Assembly (NCBI RefSeq): GCF_000002985.6
Contig: NC_003279.8
Location: 1,364,001-1,428,000 of the forward strand
Direction of reading: 5' to 3'
DNA: 64,000 nt
DNA from: Caenorhabditis elegans
Lineage: Eukaryota > Nematoda > Chromadorea > Rhabditida > Rhabditidae
In this document: one piece after another, positions 24,407 to 41,639 of the stretch
Layout: each line of letters begins with the position of its first letter
Numbering within the stretch: position 1 is the first letter of the stretch
The notes under the pieces: generated by a model
Database searches by the model: none
Told to the model about the DNA's origin: nothing
What the model saw: only the letters and a program-made list of their open reading frames with translations
Translations under genes and position numbers: made by a program

Positions 24407-24426
24407 TTTTCCCAGATATTCGCAAA

Positions 24427-25209
24427 TTTTTCCTCATGAGGGACGAGGAAAAAGTTGCATCTAGGCCATGGCCGAGGGGCCGACAAGTTTCAGCGGCCAT
24501 TTATCTTGCTTTGTTTTCCGCCTGTTTTCTTTCGTTTTTCACAGCCTTTTCCCGTTTTTTCTTAATAAAACTGATAAATAAATATTTTTTGCAGATGCTA
24601 AAACAATTTCCAAGTAAAAAAATCATGTATTCAGTGGGCAAGCAGCGGTGAAAGTGGTCAATGTAAAATGATGGATTACGGGAATACAAAACCTAAACTT
24701 TTTCTGAAACATGATACATATGCTGCTTAAATGCTGAGACTACCTGATTTTCATAACGAGACCGCTGAAAAAGTTTTAGGGTTTCCAAAATTCAACTTTT
24801 TTGGTGAAAAAGTCCAGATTTTCGCACAAAAAGTTGAATTTTGAAAACCTCAAAATTTTTCAGCGGTCTCGTTATGAAAATCAGGTAATTGCAGCATCTA
24901 AGCATCATATGTATCATGTTTCAGAAAAAGTTTAGGTTTTTTATTCCCGTAATCCATCATATTGCATTGACCACTTTCACCGCTGCTTGCCCACTGAATA
25001 CATAATTTTTTTACTTGGAAATTGTTTTAGCATCTGCAAAAAGTATTTATTCATCAGTTTTATTAAGAAAAAACGGGAAAAAGCTGTGAAAAACAAAAGA
25101 AAACAGGCGGAAAACAAAGCAGTATAAATGGCCGCTGAAACTTGTCGGCCCCTCGGCCATGGCCTAGAAACCACTTTTCCTCGTCCCTCCTGAGGAAAAA
25201 GTTGCAGTG
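24427..25209. repeat. 790-bp palindromic element 'e', copy 3 (at the second breakpoint)
   Basis: The right terminus is complete (gttgcagtg at 25201-25209). The left terminus lacks the first nine or ten bases and instead runs out of an intron-like sequence through a shared T run. It separates RhoGAP exon 3 (ending 25269) from the sequence leading to the terminal exon, and so marks the second discordant junction. Confidence 0.85.
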
Positions 25210-25268
25210 CAATAGTTTTTTGTTGGTATTTTTAAATAATTTCATATTCAGTTTCCAAAAATGTTCAC

Positions 25269-28759
<3,491 letters not shown>

Positions 28760-30568
28760 TTTAGAGCATTTGGGGTGAAATTTTCTGGAATTTTTTGGTT
28801 TTTTTTTCGTTTTTGGGGGGAAAAATTGGCGAATTTTGTATAGTTTTTACCGGGGAAAAAAAGGAAGAACACATGCACTTAGTTGTGTAAACCCAACGGT
28901 TTTCAATGGAAAATTGGCTTAAGCGAAGCGCGGAGAAACGGGGAATGTGTAAACAGCCCGGCGAACGGGGCGGTGGGGAGAATCGATTTTCACTTCAACA
29001 CTGCTAAACAGCTCGCGGCGGCTCGTTATTTCGGAGCATCGTTTGGCAGAATTTTTTAATGGATTTCTAGGGTCCTAATGGGAAAATAAAATATTATAAT
29101 TTTATAATTTTAAATTGATATTAAATTTAAGTTTTAGAAAAAAAATTGATTTTTTTGCTAGGAAATCTCGATTTCACATCGAAAATTACGCTGAAAAATC
29201 AAATTTTAAATCTCAGGTTTTTTTTAGTTAAAATTTAAAAATCGATTTTTTTTTCAATTTTGAATATATTTTGCCAGGAAATCTTAATTTTACACTGATT
29301 TTTGCTATTTTTAAGTTATTTCAGCGAATTTTGCACTGAAAAATCTAATTTTTATGCTAAATCTTCCTTTTTTTCCTTTCAAATCAGGTTTTTTATCGAA
29401 AAAAGCTCAACTTTTAATCATAAAACTCGGATTTTTCGCCAATTTTTATGCTTTTACTCCGAAAAAATTAATTCCACGAGTTTTTTTTTTGAAAAAATCG
29501 GAAAAACCACGATTTTTCGCCGAATGTTATGCTAATATTTTTAAAAAAATTGTTTCTCACTTTAAAATTCAAATTTCCCGAAAAAAAATTCTGCTTATGC
29601 TTAAAAATTCGAGAAAATCTCTATTTTTAACCACAAAAAAATTAATTTCTAAAAATTTGATTTTTTTTTTCAATTTTGAATATATTTTGCCAGGAAATCT
29701 TAATTTTAAACCTATTTCTCGTTATTTTTAAGTTATTTCAGCGAATTTTGCGCTGAAAAATCAAATTTGAAAGCAAAATTTCCGTTATTTTATCCTTTTT
29801 TCATCGAATTAATCTATTTTAAGCTGTAATATACTAAATTTTGCGCTGAAAAATCGGTTTTTCTCCAATTTTTTAAATTATTTTCACTACCTTCAGTTAA
29901 TTTCTCACTTTTCCGGCTTACACTACAGGAATTTAACATTTAAAACGCAATTATTTCAAATTAAACACTAGAAAACCACGCAAAAATCACTTTTAAATGG
30001 TTTTTTTCCCTACTCGGCCTATATTTCTTGTTTTTCATGACTTTTCTAGCAAAATTTTAGGTTTTACAAGCGATTTTTACAAAATTTCACAGATAATTTG
30101 AGAAAAAATTAAGAAATTTGGTTGAAAACCCAAAAAAAAAGGTTTTTTAAATTAAATTAAATAAAAAATAAATAAATTCTGAAATTGGGTGTCACTTCAC
30201 AATTCGGGTAGACTTTTCCCTTGAAGAACCAGAACTACCAGAAAAAATACAGAATTAGCGCTTTTTCATATATTTTTTTAAGTAAAACTTTGAACGGTAT
30301 GTTTTAATAATTTAAATACACAAAATTGAATTGAAAACAGTTTGTTATTCTACATAATTTTCAATCTCTCCGCCCCATTTTTCAGAATTCTATTTCTCTA
30401 AAATTCTACAGCGCATATCTCGAGAGGCGCTAAACAGCACTCACTCGTTATTTCGGAGCATCGTTGTAACTAGTTTTTTATTCAATTTTTTGGTTTTTTC
30501 GACGAAAAACGCTTAAAAAACGGTTTTAACCCGATTTTTTCAAATTTTTTTAATTTTTGCACTTCCAG
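28760..30568. promoter_or_regulatory. Shared upstream region of two divergent genes
   Basis: The RhoGAP gene (ATG at 28759, minus) and the PHYHIP-family gene (ATG at 30569, plus) face away from each other across 1.8 kb. GC-richer patches near 28910-29050 and 30410-30470 stand out from AT-rich sequence. Both contain taaacagc followed by an identical 22-base stretch with cgttatttcggagcatcg, at 29022-29043 and 30444-30465. The rest is AT-rich without a recognised gene. Confidence 0.5.
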
Positions 30569-33500
30569 ATGTCTTTCAACGGAGGCTGGCAACCTCCATG
30601 GCACAACCAAGCCAGCAAACCGGATTCATGGCGTCCCTACGCGAATAATCAAGGCGGAGGCCCGATTCGCCAGCCACCACCACCTCAGGCTCAAAGGAGC
30701 AACGGATGGCTTAATGTGCTCGCCAATCCATATTTTTCGAGAAATGTTGGCGCTCAGAGCCATGTAACCAATTATGAGAGGTAGAAATTTAGAATTTCTC
30801 TCTGGAAAATGGAGGAATCTGAGTTAAAAATCTCAAATTTTAGATTTTCTAAAATTTTTATATTAAAAATTAGAATTTTCAGAAAATGTTCAATTTGAAG
30901 CTAAAAACATCGAAGTTTTGAGAAAAAAAAATTACATTTTTTGATATTTTTGAGGCTAAAAATTTCAATTTTAATTCAAAATTCGGGGAAATTTTGAATT
31001 TTCAAAGCTGAAAATTTGTTTTTTTTTAATAAAAAAATGCTAAAAATTCGAATTTTTCAGTAAATTTGCATTTTGGAGCTGAAAAATTTTCATTTCTGCT
31101 CCGAAATTTGATTCTTAGTGCTGAAAAATCTTAATTTTTCTGAAATTTCAAGAAATTTCGATTTTTAGCGATAAATTTGAGTTAAAAATCTCAAATTTTA
31201 GATTTTCTAAAATTTTTAAATTAAAAATCAAATTTTTTTCAGAAAATGTTCAATTTGAAGCTAAAAACATCGAAGTTTTGTAAAAAAATTTTTAAAATTT
31301 TAAAGAAAATTTCAATTTTTGGTGCTCAAAAGTCAAAATTCGGAGAAATTTTGATTTTTTAAGGCTGAAAATTGGTTTTTTTTTTCTAAAAAAATTCCTA
31401 TTCTGCTTCGAAATTTTGAATGAAAAAAAAATGTTAAAAATTTGATTTTTCCAGAAAATTTGTACTTTGGAGCTAAAAAATTTAATTTTCTGCCCCGAAA
31501 TTTGATTTTTAGTGCTGAAAATCTGAATTTAATTTTTTTTTTTCAAAAATTCAATGTTTTTAGCTTCAAATTGAACATTTTCTGGAAAAATTCTAATTTT
31601 TAATATAAAAATTTTAGAAAATCTAAAATTTGAGATTTTTAACTCAGATTCCTCCATTTTCCAGAGAGATTCAGATTTTCAGCACTAAGCATCGAATTTC
31701 GGTGCAGAAAATTGAAATTTTTCTAGCTCCAAAATACATTTTTAATTTTTAATTTCAGAAATCGAATGAACGTCTTCAGTCAGCCCCAGCCAGTAGTTCA
31801 GAAGCCTCTGATCTCCCAGGCGCCGCCGCCCGTCAACCCAATGAGCGAATTTGTCCGTCAAACTCTGATGAAAAGTAGAATTTTCCCCCCCCCCCCCGTA
31901 AAGTCCCTTAAAATATCTATAAAAATTCAAATTTCCAGATACCCATGTTCCTGGACTCCGTACGGGTCTCCAAATGCGAGATGCTATCAAAAAACGGGCA
32001 AAAGCTCGAGAAATTCCGGCGGAGAAAAGAGCAAATGTGGCAACAATTCCAGTCCAATTTTCAGTTTTTTCCGAGAAAATTGAGCTTCGATGGCAGCAGC
32101 CGACAGCGAGAAGTATGCGGGGCGTTTTTTAGATTATTTTGGGTCTCGCCGCGCGATCACAGCGAGCTTCTTGATTTTGAAATTTTCAGAAAATTCGGGC
32201 TTTTCTACAACAAAAATAAAAAATTCCGAATTTTCGTTATTTTTATTGGAAAATTTCTAGGAAATTCTAATTTTTGGCGCAGAAATGGTCTAAAAATAGA
32301 TTTTTCAACCGAAATCGCGACGAGACACACTAAAAAGCACGTATGTGCCTTTAAAAACGAAAATTTCATTCATATTTTGGAAAAAATTGTCTAAAAATTA
32401 AAAAATTCGATTTTTGCCATAAACAGTCTTCAATTTTCATAAGAAATTCGAATTTTTTACGAAAAAAAAGTCTGAAAAATCAAATTTTCCACCCAGATCG
32501 CGACGAGAACCAATAAAAAGCACGTATGTGCCTTTAAAATGAAAAAAATTGATTCAAATTTTGGGAAAAAATTCGTTTTTGCTCCAAAAATTCTATAAAT
32601 TTTCGATTTTTTTTTGTGCGAAAAAACGATTTTTGGCATGAAAAATCTGCAATTTTCATTGAAAATTCGAATTTTTTACGAAAAAAAGTCTGAAAAATCA
32701 AATTTTGAACTCAAATCGTGGCGAGACCCACCAAAAAGCAAGCATGCGCCTTTAAAGACAAAAATTTGAATCAAATTTTCGAAAAAAATTTTACAAAAAA
32801 TCGAATTTTCTGCTCCAAAAATTAAAAATTTCTATTTTCTTTGTTTAAAAAATTGATTTTTGGCATCAAAAATTCTCAATTTCATAAAACATTCGAATTA
32901 AAAAAAAAAAAAAGTCTGAAAAACTCAATTTTTTACACCCAAATCGCGACGAGACCCACCATGCGCCTTTAAAATCAATAATTTGATTCAACTTTTGAAA
33001 AAAAATCTCCAAAAAATTGAAATTTTCGATTTTTGCTATCAAAAATTCGAATTTTTTACGAAAAAAAGTCTAATAAATTCAAATTTTAAACCAAAATTGC
33101 GACGAGACCCACCAAAAAGCACGTATGTGCTTTTAAAATGAAAAATTTGATTCAAATTGTGCAAAAAATTCTCCAAAAAAACGAATTTTCTGCTCTAAAA
33201 ACTAAACATTTCGATTTTTGGCAACAAAATTCTCCAATTTTCATTTAAAATTCTAATTTTTAACAAAAAAAAGTCTGAAAAACTCGATTTTTAAACAGAA
33301 ATCGCGGTGAGACCCACCATGCGCCTTTAAAATCAATAATTTGATTCAAATTTTGAAAAAAATCTCCAAAAAATTGAAATTTTCGATTTTTGGCATCAAA
33401 AATCTGCAATTTTCATTAAAAATTTCACAAAAGTCTGAAAGTCAAAATTTTCCACTCAAATCGCGGCGAGACCCACCATGCGCCTTAAAAATCAAAAGAT

Positions 33501-36500
33501 TTTCCAATTTTTCAGAAGACATCAAATTCCTCATCACATCCACCCACACAAAAACCAAAAAAATGACGTCATTCGATCCACAGCCGTCCACTTCGAAAAA
33601 TTATGAACTTCAAGTAACAGCTGGAGATATTTATAAAATTGAAATTAAATGCATATCAACTGATAAAGATTTTCTTGTTGCAATATGGAGCAAGGAAATT
33701 CGGGCTGGTAAGAATTTCTGAGAAAAAATCGAAAAAATAAATTTAAAATTGAAAAAATATTTTTTTCAAATTAATTTTAAAATTGATTAAAAATCGAAAA
33801 AATTAATTAAAAAATGAAATTTTTTTTCAATTTTTAATTAATTTTTATTCAATTTTTATTTAATTAAAAATTGGAAAAAATAGAAAAAAATTATTCAAAA
33901 AGTAAAAAAAAACCTAAATTTTAATTTTCGAGCAGGCAAGGGAGAAAAATTGAAAAAAATAATTAAAAAATTAATTAAAAATCGAAAAAGAAAACTAATT
34001 AAAAATTGAAAAAAACTTAATTAAAAATCTAAAAAATTCGAAATAATTAAAATTGGGAAAATATTTTTTTTTCCATTTTTAATTAATTTTTTAATTGAAA
34101 AAATTATTCAAACAGCTAAAAAAAACATAAATTTCAATTTTCGAGCAGGTAAGGGAGAAAAATTGATTTTAAAAAAATTAATCAAAAATTGAAAAAAATT
34201 AATTTGAAATTAATTAAAAATCTAAAAAATTCGAAAAAAAACCTAAGTTTTAAGCTCTGAATAGTAAAAATTTAAAGAAATTTAAATTTTTTGGTCCAAA
34301 AAATGAAATTTAAAAAATTTTAGAAACAAAATTCAATAAATTTCGATTTTTAGCGGTAAATAGGAGTAAAAAATTGAAAAAAAAGATTTGAAAAGTTAAA
34401 AAAATAATTTAAAATTGGAAAAAGTATTTTTTTCAATTTTTAATTAATTTTAAAATTGGAAAAAATTAATTAAAATCGAAAAAAAAATATTCAAAAAGTA
34501 AAAAAAAAAAACCTAAATTTTAATTTTCGAGCCGCTAAGGGTGGAAAATTGAAACAATTTTTTTTTTTTTTAATTTTAAATTAATTTTAAAATTGATTAA
34601 AAATCGGAAACATTATTTGAAATTCCAATAAATTAATTAAAAACTGGAAAAAAATGATTAAAAATCGAAAAAATTAATTTAAAATTATTCAAAAAGTTTT
34701 AAAAAACCTGAATTTTAAGATCTGAAAATCAAAATTTGAAGGTAAAAACTCGAAGAATTTTTGAGAAAAAAATTGAATTTTTAGTTAGTTTTGAACTTTT
34801 CATGCTGAAAAATTGAATTTTTTAAATTTTGAGCACCAAAAATCTCAATTTTTGGTGCTCAAAATTCAAAATTCGGGGAAATTTTAAATTTGCCTGAAAA
34901 TTTGTTTTTTTTTTTTTTACTAAAAATATTCTAAAAATTCCAAATTTTCAGTAAATTTGTATTTTGAAGCTGAAAAAATTTAACTGAAAATCTGAATTTT
35001 TCTAAATTTTCCATATTTTTGTTGCAAAAATTTTGATTTTGTTCAAAAAATAATTTTTAGAAAGCTTCATCTTTTCCTGCTAATTTTTATCAAAAAAAAT
35101 TACTGAAACTCCAAGATTTTTATAATTTTTTTCAAAAAAACCTCTAAAAAGAGTCTAAAATTTCCAGAATTCAGCTACAGCGAGCTGAAGCGTCTTCTTC
35201 AAAAGTGCTATCAATTCGTGCAACGTGGAATCCCAAATGCCGAACCTTTAATGCATGAGTTTTGTGTAGTGTACAGATGCAAACCTAAAGTCTATTGGGA
35301 TGAGATTCATCATTGTTGTAATGATGTTATGCAGAAATATATTAAAGGTATAAGATTTCGTGAAAATTTCGCCGTTTTTTCCTCACTTTTTAGAGAAAAT
35401 AGTGGAAAAAAGACGTGAAATTATCCATAAAAATGATAAATTTTCAGAAAAAAAATTTATATTGTAACTTAAATAGACCAAAATGAGCTCAATTTAACAA
35501 ATTTTGTAGTGAAATTTCTCAGAAACTTTTTAAAAAAATTATTGTTGAGAAACACTGCAACTTTTTCCTCACGAGGGACGAGGAAAAGTGGTTTCTAGGC
35601 CATGGCCGAGGGGCCGACAAGTTTCAGCGGCCATTTATCTTGCTTTGTTTTCCGCCTGTTTTCTTTCGTTTTTCATCGATTTTTTTCGTTTTTTCTTAAT
35701 AAAACTGATAAATAAATATTTTTTGCAGATGCTAAAACAATTTCCAAGTAAAAAATTATGTATTCAGTGGGCAAGCAGCGGTGAAAGTGGTCAATGTAAT
35801 ATGATGGATTACGGGAATACAAAACCTAAACTTTTTCTGAAACATGATACATATGATGCTTAGATGCTGAAGCTACCTGATTTTCATAACGAGACCGCTA
35901 CCTGATTTTCATAACGAACTTTTTTGGTGAAAATCTCCACTTTTTCACCAAAAAAGTTGAATTTTGGAAACCTCAAAACTTTTTCAGCGGTCTCGTTATG
36001 AAAATCAGGTAGTCTCAGCATTTAAGCAGCATATGTATCATGTTTCAGAAAAAGTTTGGGTTTTTATTCACGTAATCCATCATATTACATTGACCACTTT
36101 CACCGCTGCTTGCCCACTGAATACATAATTTTTTTACTTGGAAATTGCTTTAGCATCTGCAAAAAATATTTGTTTATCAGTTTTAATAAGAAAAAACGGG
36201 AAAAAGCTGTGAAAAACGAAAGAAAACAGGCGGAAAACAAAGCAAGATAAATGGCCGCTGAAACTTGTCGGCCCCTCGGCCATGGCCTAGAAACCACTTT
36301 TCCTCGTCCCTCGTGAGGAAAAAGTTGCAGTGAGAAGCCTCATTATGGTCCCAAAAGACAGAGTTTAATTACGAGAACATTCAAAATTTCGATGAAAAAT
36401 GGCAGAATTTTCTCAAATTTTCATTGAGAATGTGCAATAAAAATGATGAGTGGAACAAAAAAATATTTTAGCTGATGATTTTAGCTATAAAATCCCGAGA

Positions 36501-38942
36501 ATACGTATTGCACAACATATTTGACGCGCACAAAATATCTCGTAGCGAAAACTACAGTAATTCTTTAAATGACTACTGTAGTGTCGATTTACGGGCTCAA
36601 ATTTCGAAAATACGAAAATCTTTTCGAATTTTGACAGCGATATTCAATTTTTTTTTCTTCCTTTTTTGTATTGTTTTGTGCTTTGTTTCAATATTTTATC
36701 CATTAATAAATGAATTTATTTGAAAAACGTCCGATATTGGCTTAATTTTGATGAGAAAACTCGTAAAAACGTACTTTTACACTATTTCCCGTCAATCTGC
36801 ACAATAGACGGGTAATAATGTAAAAATACGTTTTTACGAGTTTCCTCATCAAAATTAAGCCAATATCGGACGTTTTTCAATTAAATTCATTTATTTATGA
36901 ATAAAATAGTGAAAGAAAGCACAAAACAATACAAAAAATGAATAAAAAAATTGAATATCGCTGTGAAACTTGAAAGCAAAAATATTTTCGAAAAAAATGT
37001 GATCACGTAAATCGACACAAGAGCGCTACAGTAGTCATTTAATGGGTTACTGAAGTTTTCGCTACGAGATATTTTGTTTTTTTTGGGTTGTGTTTTTTAA
37101 AATGAAATTTTTTTTTTTCAAATTTCTACATTTTCAGACTTTTTTTGAGATTTTTGGAACGATCGCAACAGTAGTCATTTTAAGGATTACTGTAGTTTTC
37201 GCTACGAGATATTTAGCGCGTCAAATATGTTGCCCAATACGCATTCTCAGAGTTTTGTGTTACCGTAATAATGAAAATAAATTTTTTAAATGTATACATT
37301 TTCAGACGTTTTTTTTTCGGATTTTTGGAACATATATGTTGAAGGATTTTTTATATTTAAAAAAATTGGAAAATTTGGAGTATTAGAAAAATTTCAATGT
37401 TTTTGAAATAATGATGGAAAAATAATAAAAAATTTATTCGGGAAAAGTTGTAAAAAACCTAAAAATTTTAAAGCTTTTTTTCAACTTTTCCCAATTTTTA
37501 AAAAAAATTTTCATCATTATTTCAAAAACACTGAAATTTTTCTAAAAGTCCAAATTTTCCAATTTTTTAAATATACAAATTCCTTCAAAATATATGTTCC
37601 AAAAATCCGAAAAAAAAACGTCTGAAAATGTAGAAATTTAAAAAATTTATTTGCATTATTACGGGAACACAAAATTCTGAGAATGCGTATTGCACAACAT
37701 ATTTGACGCGCAAAATATCTCGTAGCGAAAACTACAGTAATCCTTTAAATGACTACTGTAGCGGTTGTGTCGATTTACGGGATCTTGATTTTTTTTTAAA
37801 TTCAATTTTATTTAATATTTGTCATTTTGTCATTTTTGTGATTAAAATTTAAAAAAAAAATTTTATCAATTAATAAAAACGATTTCCGTAAATCGACACA
37901 AGAGCGCTACAGTATTAATTTAATGGACTACTGTAGTTTTCGCTACGAGATACTTTGCGCGTCAAATATGTTGTGCAATACGCATTCTCAGAATTTTGTG
38001 TTCCCGGGATAAAATTAGCTCAATTTTTTTCGAAATTTTGAACAGCCACGAAAAAGAAGCAAAAAAAAGAGAAAAAAGTGTGTTTTTTCAGACGACAATG
38101 GTCAACCGGGAAACCTGATAAATGGAAAAATCAATGGCCTATTCTTCTCGGCTCGCCTGCTCCCCGACCTCACACTTCCCCAGTTCTCCCCATTTGGAAA
38201 TGTCCGAATGGTCATAAACTGTTTCGTTATTCTGAATCCAGAACGTCACAATTTCTATTTTGCCGATTTTTACTGCAACAAGAACATACACTACGTGACA
38301 GTGGTGATTTGTTTGGTGAACTCGGAGACCGATTTGTACTGCCGCGAGAAGCTGGTAAAGCTGAATCCACTCTCGAATCCGTTTGTGAAGCTCGTACCGC
38401 CGGTGGTAGATCAATTCGGCCAGTGGAGATTCTATGTTAATTATACACTATGGGTAGAACTTTATTACACAGAGGACATACAGCTAGACATGGGACAATT
38501 CTCAGCGATTATGGCGACCGGAGCAGGAACGTCCAGGATAGGAGGTCTACCGAACAATAAGCAATGCACAATGTGCAATTTGTATCCGATTGGAAAGAAG
38601 AAGCTTCCAGTGGCTCCGGTGGTGGAAGCTGCTTCAGTGAAAAATGTAGACTCTACGATGACTACGATACTTCGAGAGGGTTGTGGTCATGTGGATTCGG
38701 AGGTGGCAGATACCCTGGCCTATCTGATAGATCGAGTTGAAGAACGGAGCCTGACGGCTCAGGAGCTCGCGGAGAAGCTTGATCCAGAACTTGTGAAAGC
38801 TGTGGATCATATGAATAAGGCTGTGGCTCGGGAGAAGAATGCATCGATGACGTCGATATTTAGGAATTTGAATGATTTTGTTACGGGGTTTAATAAGCGG
38901 AGAGATGCGTTGTTTGAAGAGATTAAGAAGTTGAAGAATTAG
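30569..38942 (+). CDS. PHYHIP-family protein (phytanoyl-CoA hydroxylase-interacting-protein-like)
   Basis: There are six exons: 30569-30780, 31759-31874, 31939-32112, 33516-33707, 35168-35347 and 38092-38942. All phases agree and give 574 residues. The ATG directly follows a cag, so the start may lie just after a trans-splice acceptor. Residues 1-110 are low in complexity, with QPPPPQAQ and APPPVNP. A fibronectin-III-like region at about 150-231 includes KIELRWQQPT and YKIEIKCIS. From about 232 comes the PHYHIP C-terminal domain, with EFCVVYRCKPKVYW, DDNGQPGNLINGKINGLFFS, SPFGNVRMVI and NFYFADFYC. The last 150 residues are predicted helical and acidic-basic, ending EEIKKLKN. Vertebrate PHYHIP is a brain protein that binds phytanoyl-CoA hydroxylase and DYRK1A; no enzymatic role is known. 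The long helical C-terminal tail seems to be a nematode addition. The family call rests on motif order I recognise, not on a search. Confidence 0.78.
30797..31672. repeat. Inverted repeat in intron 1 of the PHYHIP-like gene
   Basis: The left arm, about 30797-30922 (tctggaaaatggaggaatct, tgagttaaaaatctcaaatt), is the reverse complement of 31556-31672. The arms nearly span the intron, so the pre-mRNA could fold the two splice sites together. Confidence 0.7.
32130..33510 (+). repeat. Tandem repeats of about 210 bp in intron 3 of the PHYHIP-like gene
   Basis: Six or seven units each contain a form of tcgcgacgagacccaccaaa followed by gcacgtatgtgcctttaaaa. The first unit lies just after the exon 3 donor. 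Units vary, and the interunit sequence is AT-rich. Confidence 0.65.
33720..35160. other. Low-complexity AT-rich intron 4
   Basis: It consists largely of aattaaaaattgaaaaa-type runs on both strands, a simple degenerate repeat. No exon or structured element is recognised. Confidence 0.55.
35553..36332. repeat. 790-bp palindromic element 'e', copy 4
   Basis: Both termini are intact. The centre is rearranged: tacctgattttcataacga occurs twice near 35880-35915, shortening one inner arm. It lies in intron 5 of the PHYHIP-like gene. Confidence 0.85.
36480..38020. repeat. Nested 'ctcgtagcgaaaactacag' family elements
   Basis: A first inverted pair runs from about 36490 to 37080, with an internal hairpin around cgtttttacgag at 36760-36840. 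A second pair lies at about 37655-38010. Between them a further palindrome (about 37120-37640) is built of ttggaacatatatgtt-type arms. All lie in intron 5 of the PHYHIP-like gene. Confidence 0.7.
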
Positions 38943-38989
38943 GGTTTTGAAGCAGGGGAAAATGCGAAAAAATGCTTTGGCAAACATTC

Positions 38990-41200
38990 CAAATTTCACT
39001 TTTTCGGGGGTTTTTTTCAAAAAAGAGCCAAAAAATTCAGAAAAATTGCAAAAAATTTCAAATTTTCTCCGATTTTCTGGTTTTTTACCCGAATAAGTGC
39101 CAAAAAACCAGAAAAATTGCAAAAAATTCTAATTTTTTTCGGATTTTCTGGGTTTTTTCTTTCAAAAAAGTGCCAAAAAAATTCAAATTTTCTCTGATCA
39201 CGTGGTTTCAAAGTGTCCCATTTCGGTTTGATCTGCGTTGATCTACAAAAAATGCGGGAGAAGAGAACTGATTTCGCATGGTTAAGAACGTGTGTTGACA
39301 TCACATTTTTTTGGGCAAAAAATTCCCGCACTTTTTGTAGATCAAACGTGTGTATTTCACACTGAATTTTTGCAAAATGTTTGAATTAATTGCTTATAAT
39401 TTTATATCTAGAATTTGTGGAATTTTTGGCAAAAAAAACAGAAAATTTTTCTCAAAAATTTGAAATTTGTGAAATTCGGTGTAAAAATTTAGAATTTTGC
39501 AATTTCCTAAGGGTTTTTGCCCAAAAAATGTGACGTCAGCGCACACGTTCGTTTTTTTTGTTAATTTTTGAAAATAACAACAAAAAAACCATTTTTCCGG
39601 GTCTTGAAGCGATTTTCGCTAACTTTTCTCCGGAAAATTATTGCAAATGCGCTCTATCGCACTCCTGAAACCAAAAAATCACTTTAAGCCCCGAAAAATG
39701 TCTGATAGAGCGTATTTACTTACATTAATTTTTACAAAATTTTAGTATATATTTTTGATTTTTCAAAAAAATATTTTCAAACATCGAACATTTTTCTAGA
39801 AATTTTATTTTCTTGAAAATCCGAGAAAAAAATTTTTTTTTTGCAAATTTTCTAAATTTTTCGAAAAAAACCCCCGAAAATCAAACAGACATTTTTCTGA
39901 AAAATAGAGCTGAAATCGGAAAATCGGGGTAGTTGAAATCTACGGGGTTCGGAATTCCATTGAGCACGTGGTGCCAGGTTGTCTCATCACGGTTTGATCT
40001 ACAAAAAATGCGGGAATTTTTTGCCCAAAAAAATGTGACGTCAGCTCGTTCTTAATCATGAGAAATCAGTTAAAAACTCTGCGTCTCCTCTTCTCCCGCA
40101 TTTTTGGTAGATCAACGTAGATCAAGCCAAAATGAGACAAAGTGACAGAATTTCTTATATTTTTTTCCACATTTTCAATATTTTCGGAAAATAAAAATTT
40201 TAGGAAAAATAAAATTCTTGAATTTTGAAATTTCGGCGTCAAAATTAGTACTTTTGCAGTTGAAAGTTTGCCTAAATAGATATTTTAAAAAATATTTGGA
40301 ATTACAAACAAAAAAATCATTATTCTCACATTTTTACAGATATTTTTTCCCAAATTTCTAACCAAAATTTCAAATCTAAAATTTTCGTAAATTTCTAAAA
40401 AAAAATTTGCAGGCGTCAAAATCTAGTTTTTAGAAAAAAAATTTTTTTTTTTGGATTTTTTTCAGAAAAAAAGCTTTAAAAAAATTTTTTTGAAACACGC
40501 ACTTTTTGTCGATTTTTCCCAATTTTTTCTCTCTTTCTATGCAATTTTTATTATCAACTACACTTTTTTTCTGTTGTTGTAATATTTGTATTATTATATA
40601 CTCACCTGGTGCCAGGGGCTGTCCCATTACGGTTTGATCTACAAAAAATGCGGGAATTTTTCGCCCAAAAAAATGTGACGTCAACCACACGTTCTTAGCC
40701 ATGCGAAATTTAAACAGTTCTCTGAATAATAAAAAAAATTGATTTTACAAAAAAGACCAAAATTCTTAAGATAACAAAACTTTTTGGGTCTCGAGGCGAA
40801 AATGTGCGACAGAGCGTACTTGCATTAATTTTTACAAAGTAGCATTTTTTGGAATAACATTTTTTAATTTCCAAATAAACATTTATGTAAGTACGCTCTA
40901 TCGGACATTTTTCTAAAAAGTTCATTTTCTTGAAAAACAGAGAAAAATTGGATTTTTTGCAATTTTTCTGAATTTTTCGAAAAAAAAACCCCGAAAATCA
41001 GACAGACTTTCGGTTTGACGGTTTAATCTACAAAAAATGCGGGATTTTTTTGCCCAAAAAAATGTGACGTCAACCACACGTTCTTAACCATACGAAATCA
41101 GATGAGAACTCTGCGTCTCCTCTTTTCCCGCATTTTTTGTAGATCTACGTAGATCAAGCCGAAATGGGGCACTCTGACACCATGTGTATCCCCCTTCTTA
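38990..41200. repeat. Intergenic cluster of 'acaaaaaatgcgggaa' elements and linked repeats
   Basis: Four copies, at about 39196-39350, 39965-40145, 40605-40720 and 41015-41190, belong to a 150-180 bp inverted-repeat family. Its members have cacgtggtgccag-like ends, gatctacaaaaaatgcggga, a core with aatgtgacgtca, and the inverted end. Between them are blocks with gagcgtatttacttacatta and gagcgtacttgcattaattt that recur inverted in SET-gene intron 1 (42.8-43.6 kb). No gene is seen between the PHYHIP-like and SET genes. Confidence 0.75.
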
Positions 41201-41639
41201 AAATTTTACATTCCATTCCACTTTTTCTCTCTTGGATTTTCTGTACGACGTGTATGAACTATCAAAAAAAAACGGTTACCTAGCAATTTTTTGTCATTTT
41301 TTATATATACAATTTTTTTGTTAATAAAAATTTTTTGTAATTTTTTGCCGAAATTTCCATAATTTTTGATTTGAAAATCAACTTTCAGCTATCTTTTTTT
41401 CATTGATTTTTTGAAATTTTCAAATCCAAACAGTGCAATTGCGCTCCATTGATAAGCATCACGATGTCCTGTAGTCTGCGTGGACAAGACAAAATAGAAT
41501 TTTTTTTTTTCAAAAAACATTTTGGCGGGCAATTTGAATTTTCCAAAAATTATGAGCGGGAAATTCAAATTTTCTCCGAAAACATTCGGAAATTTTAATT
41601 TTTTCAAAAAAATATTTTTTATTTTCCAACCATTTTTTT

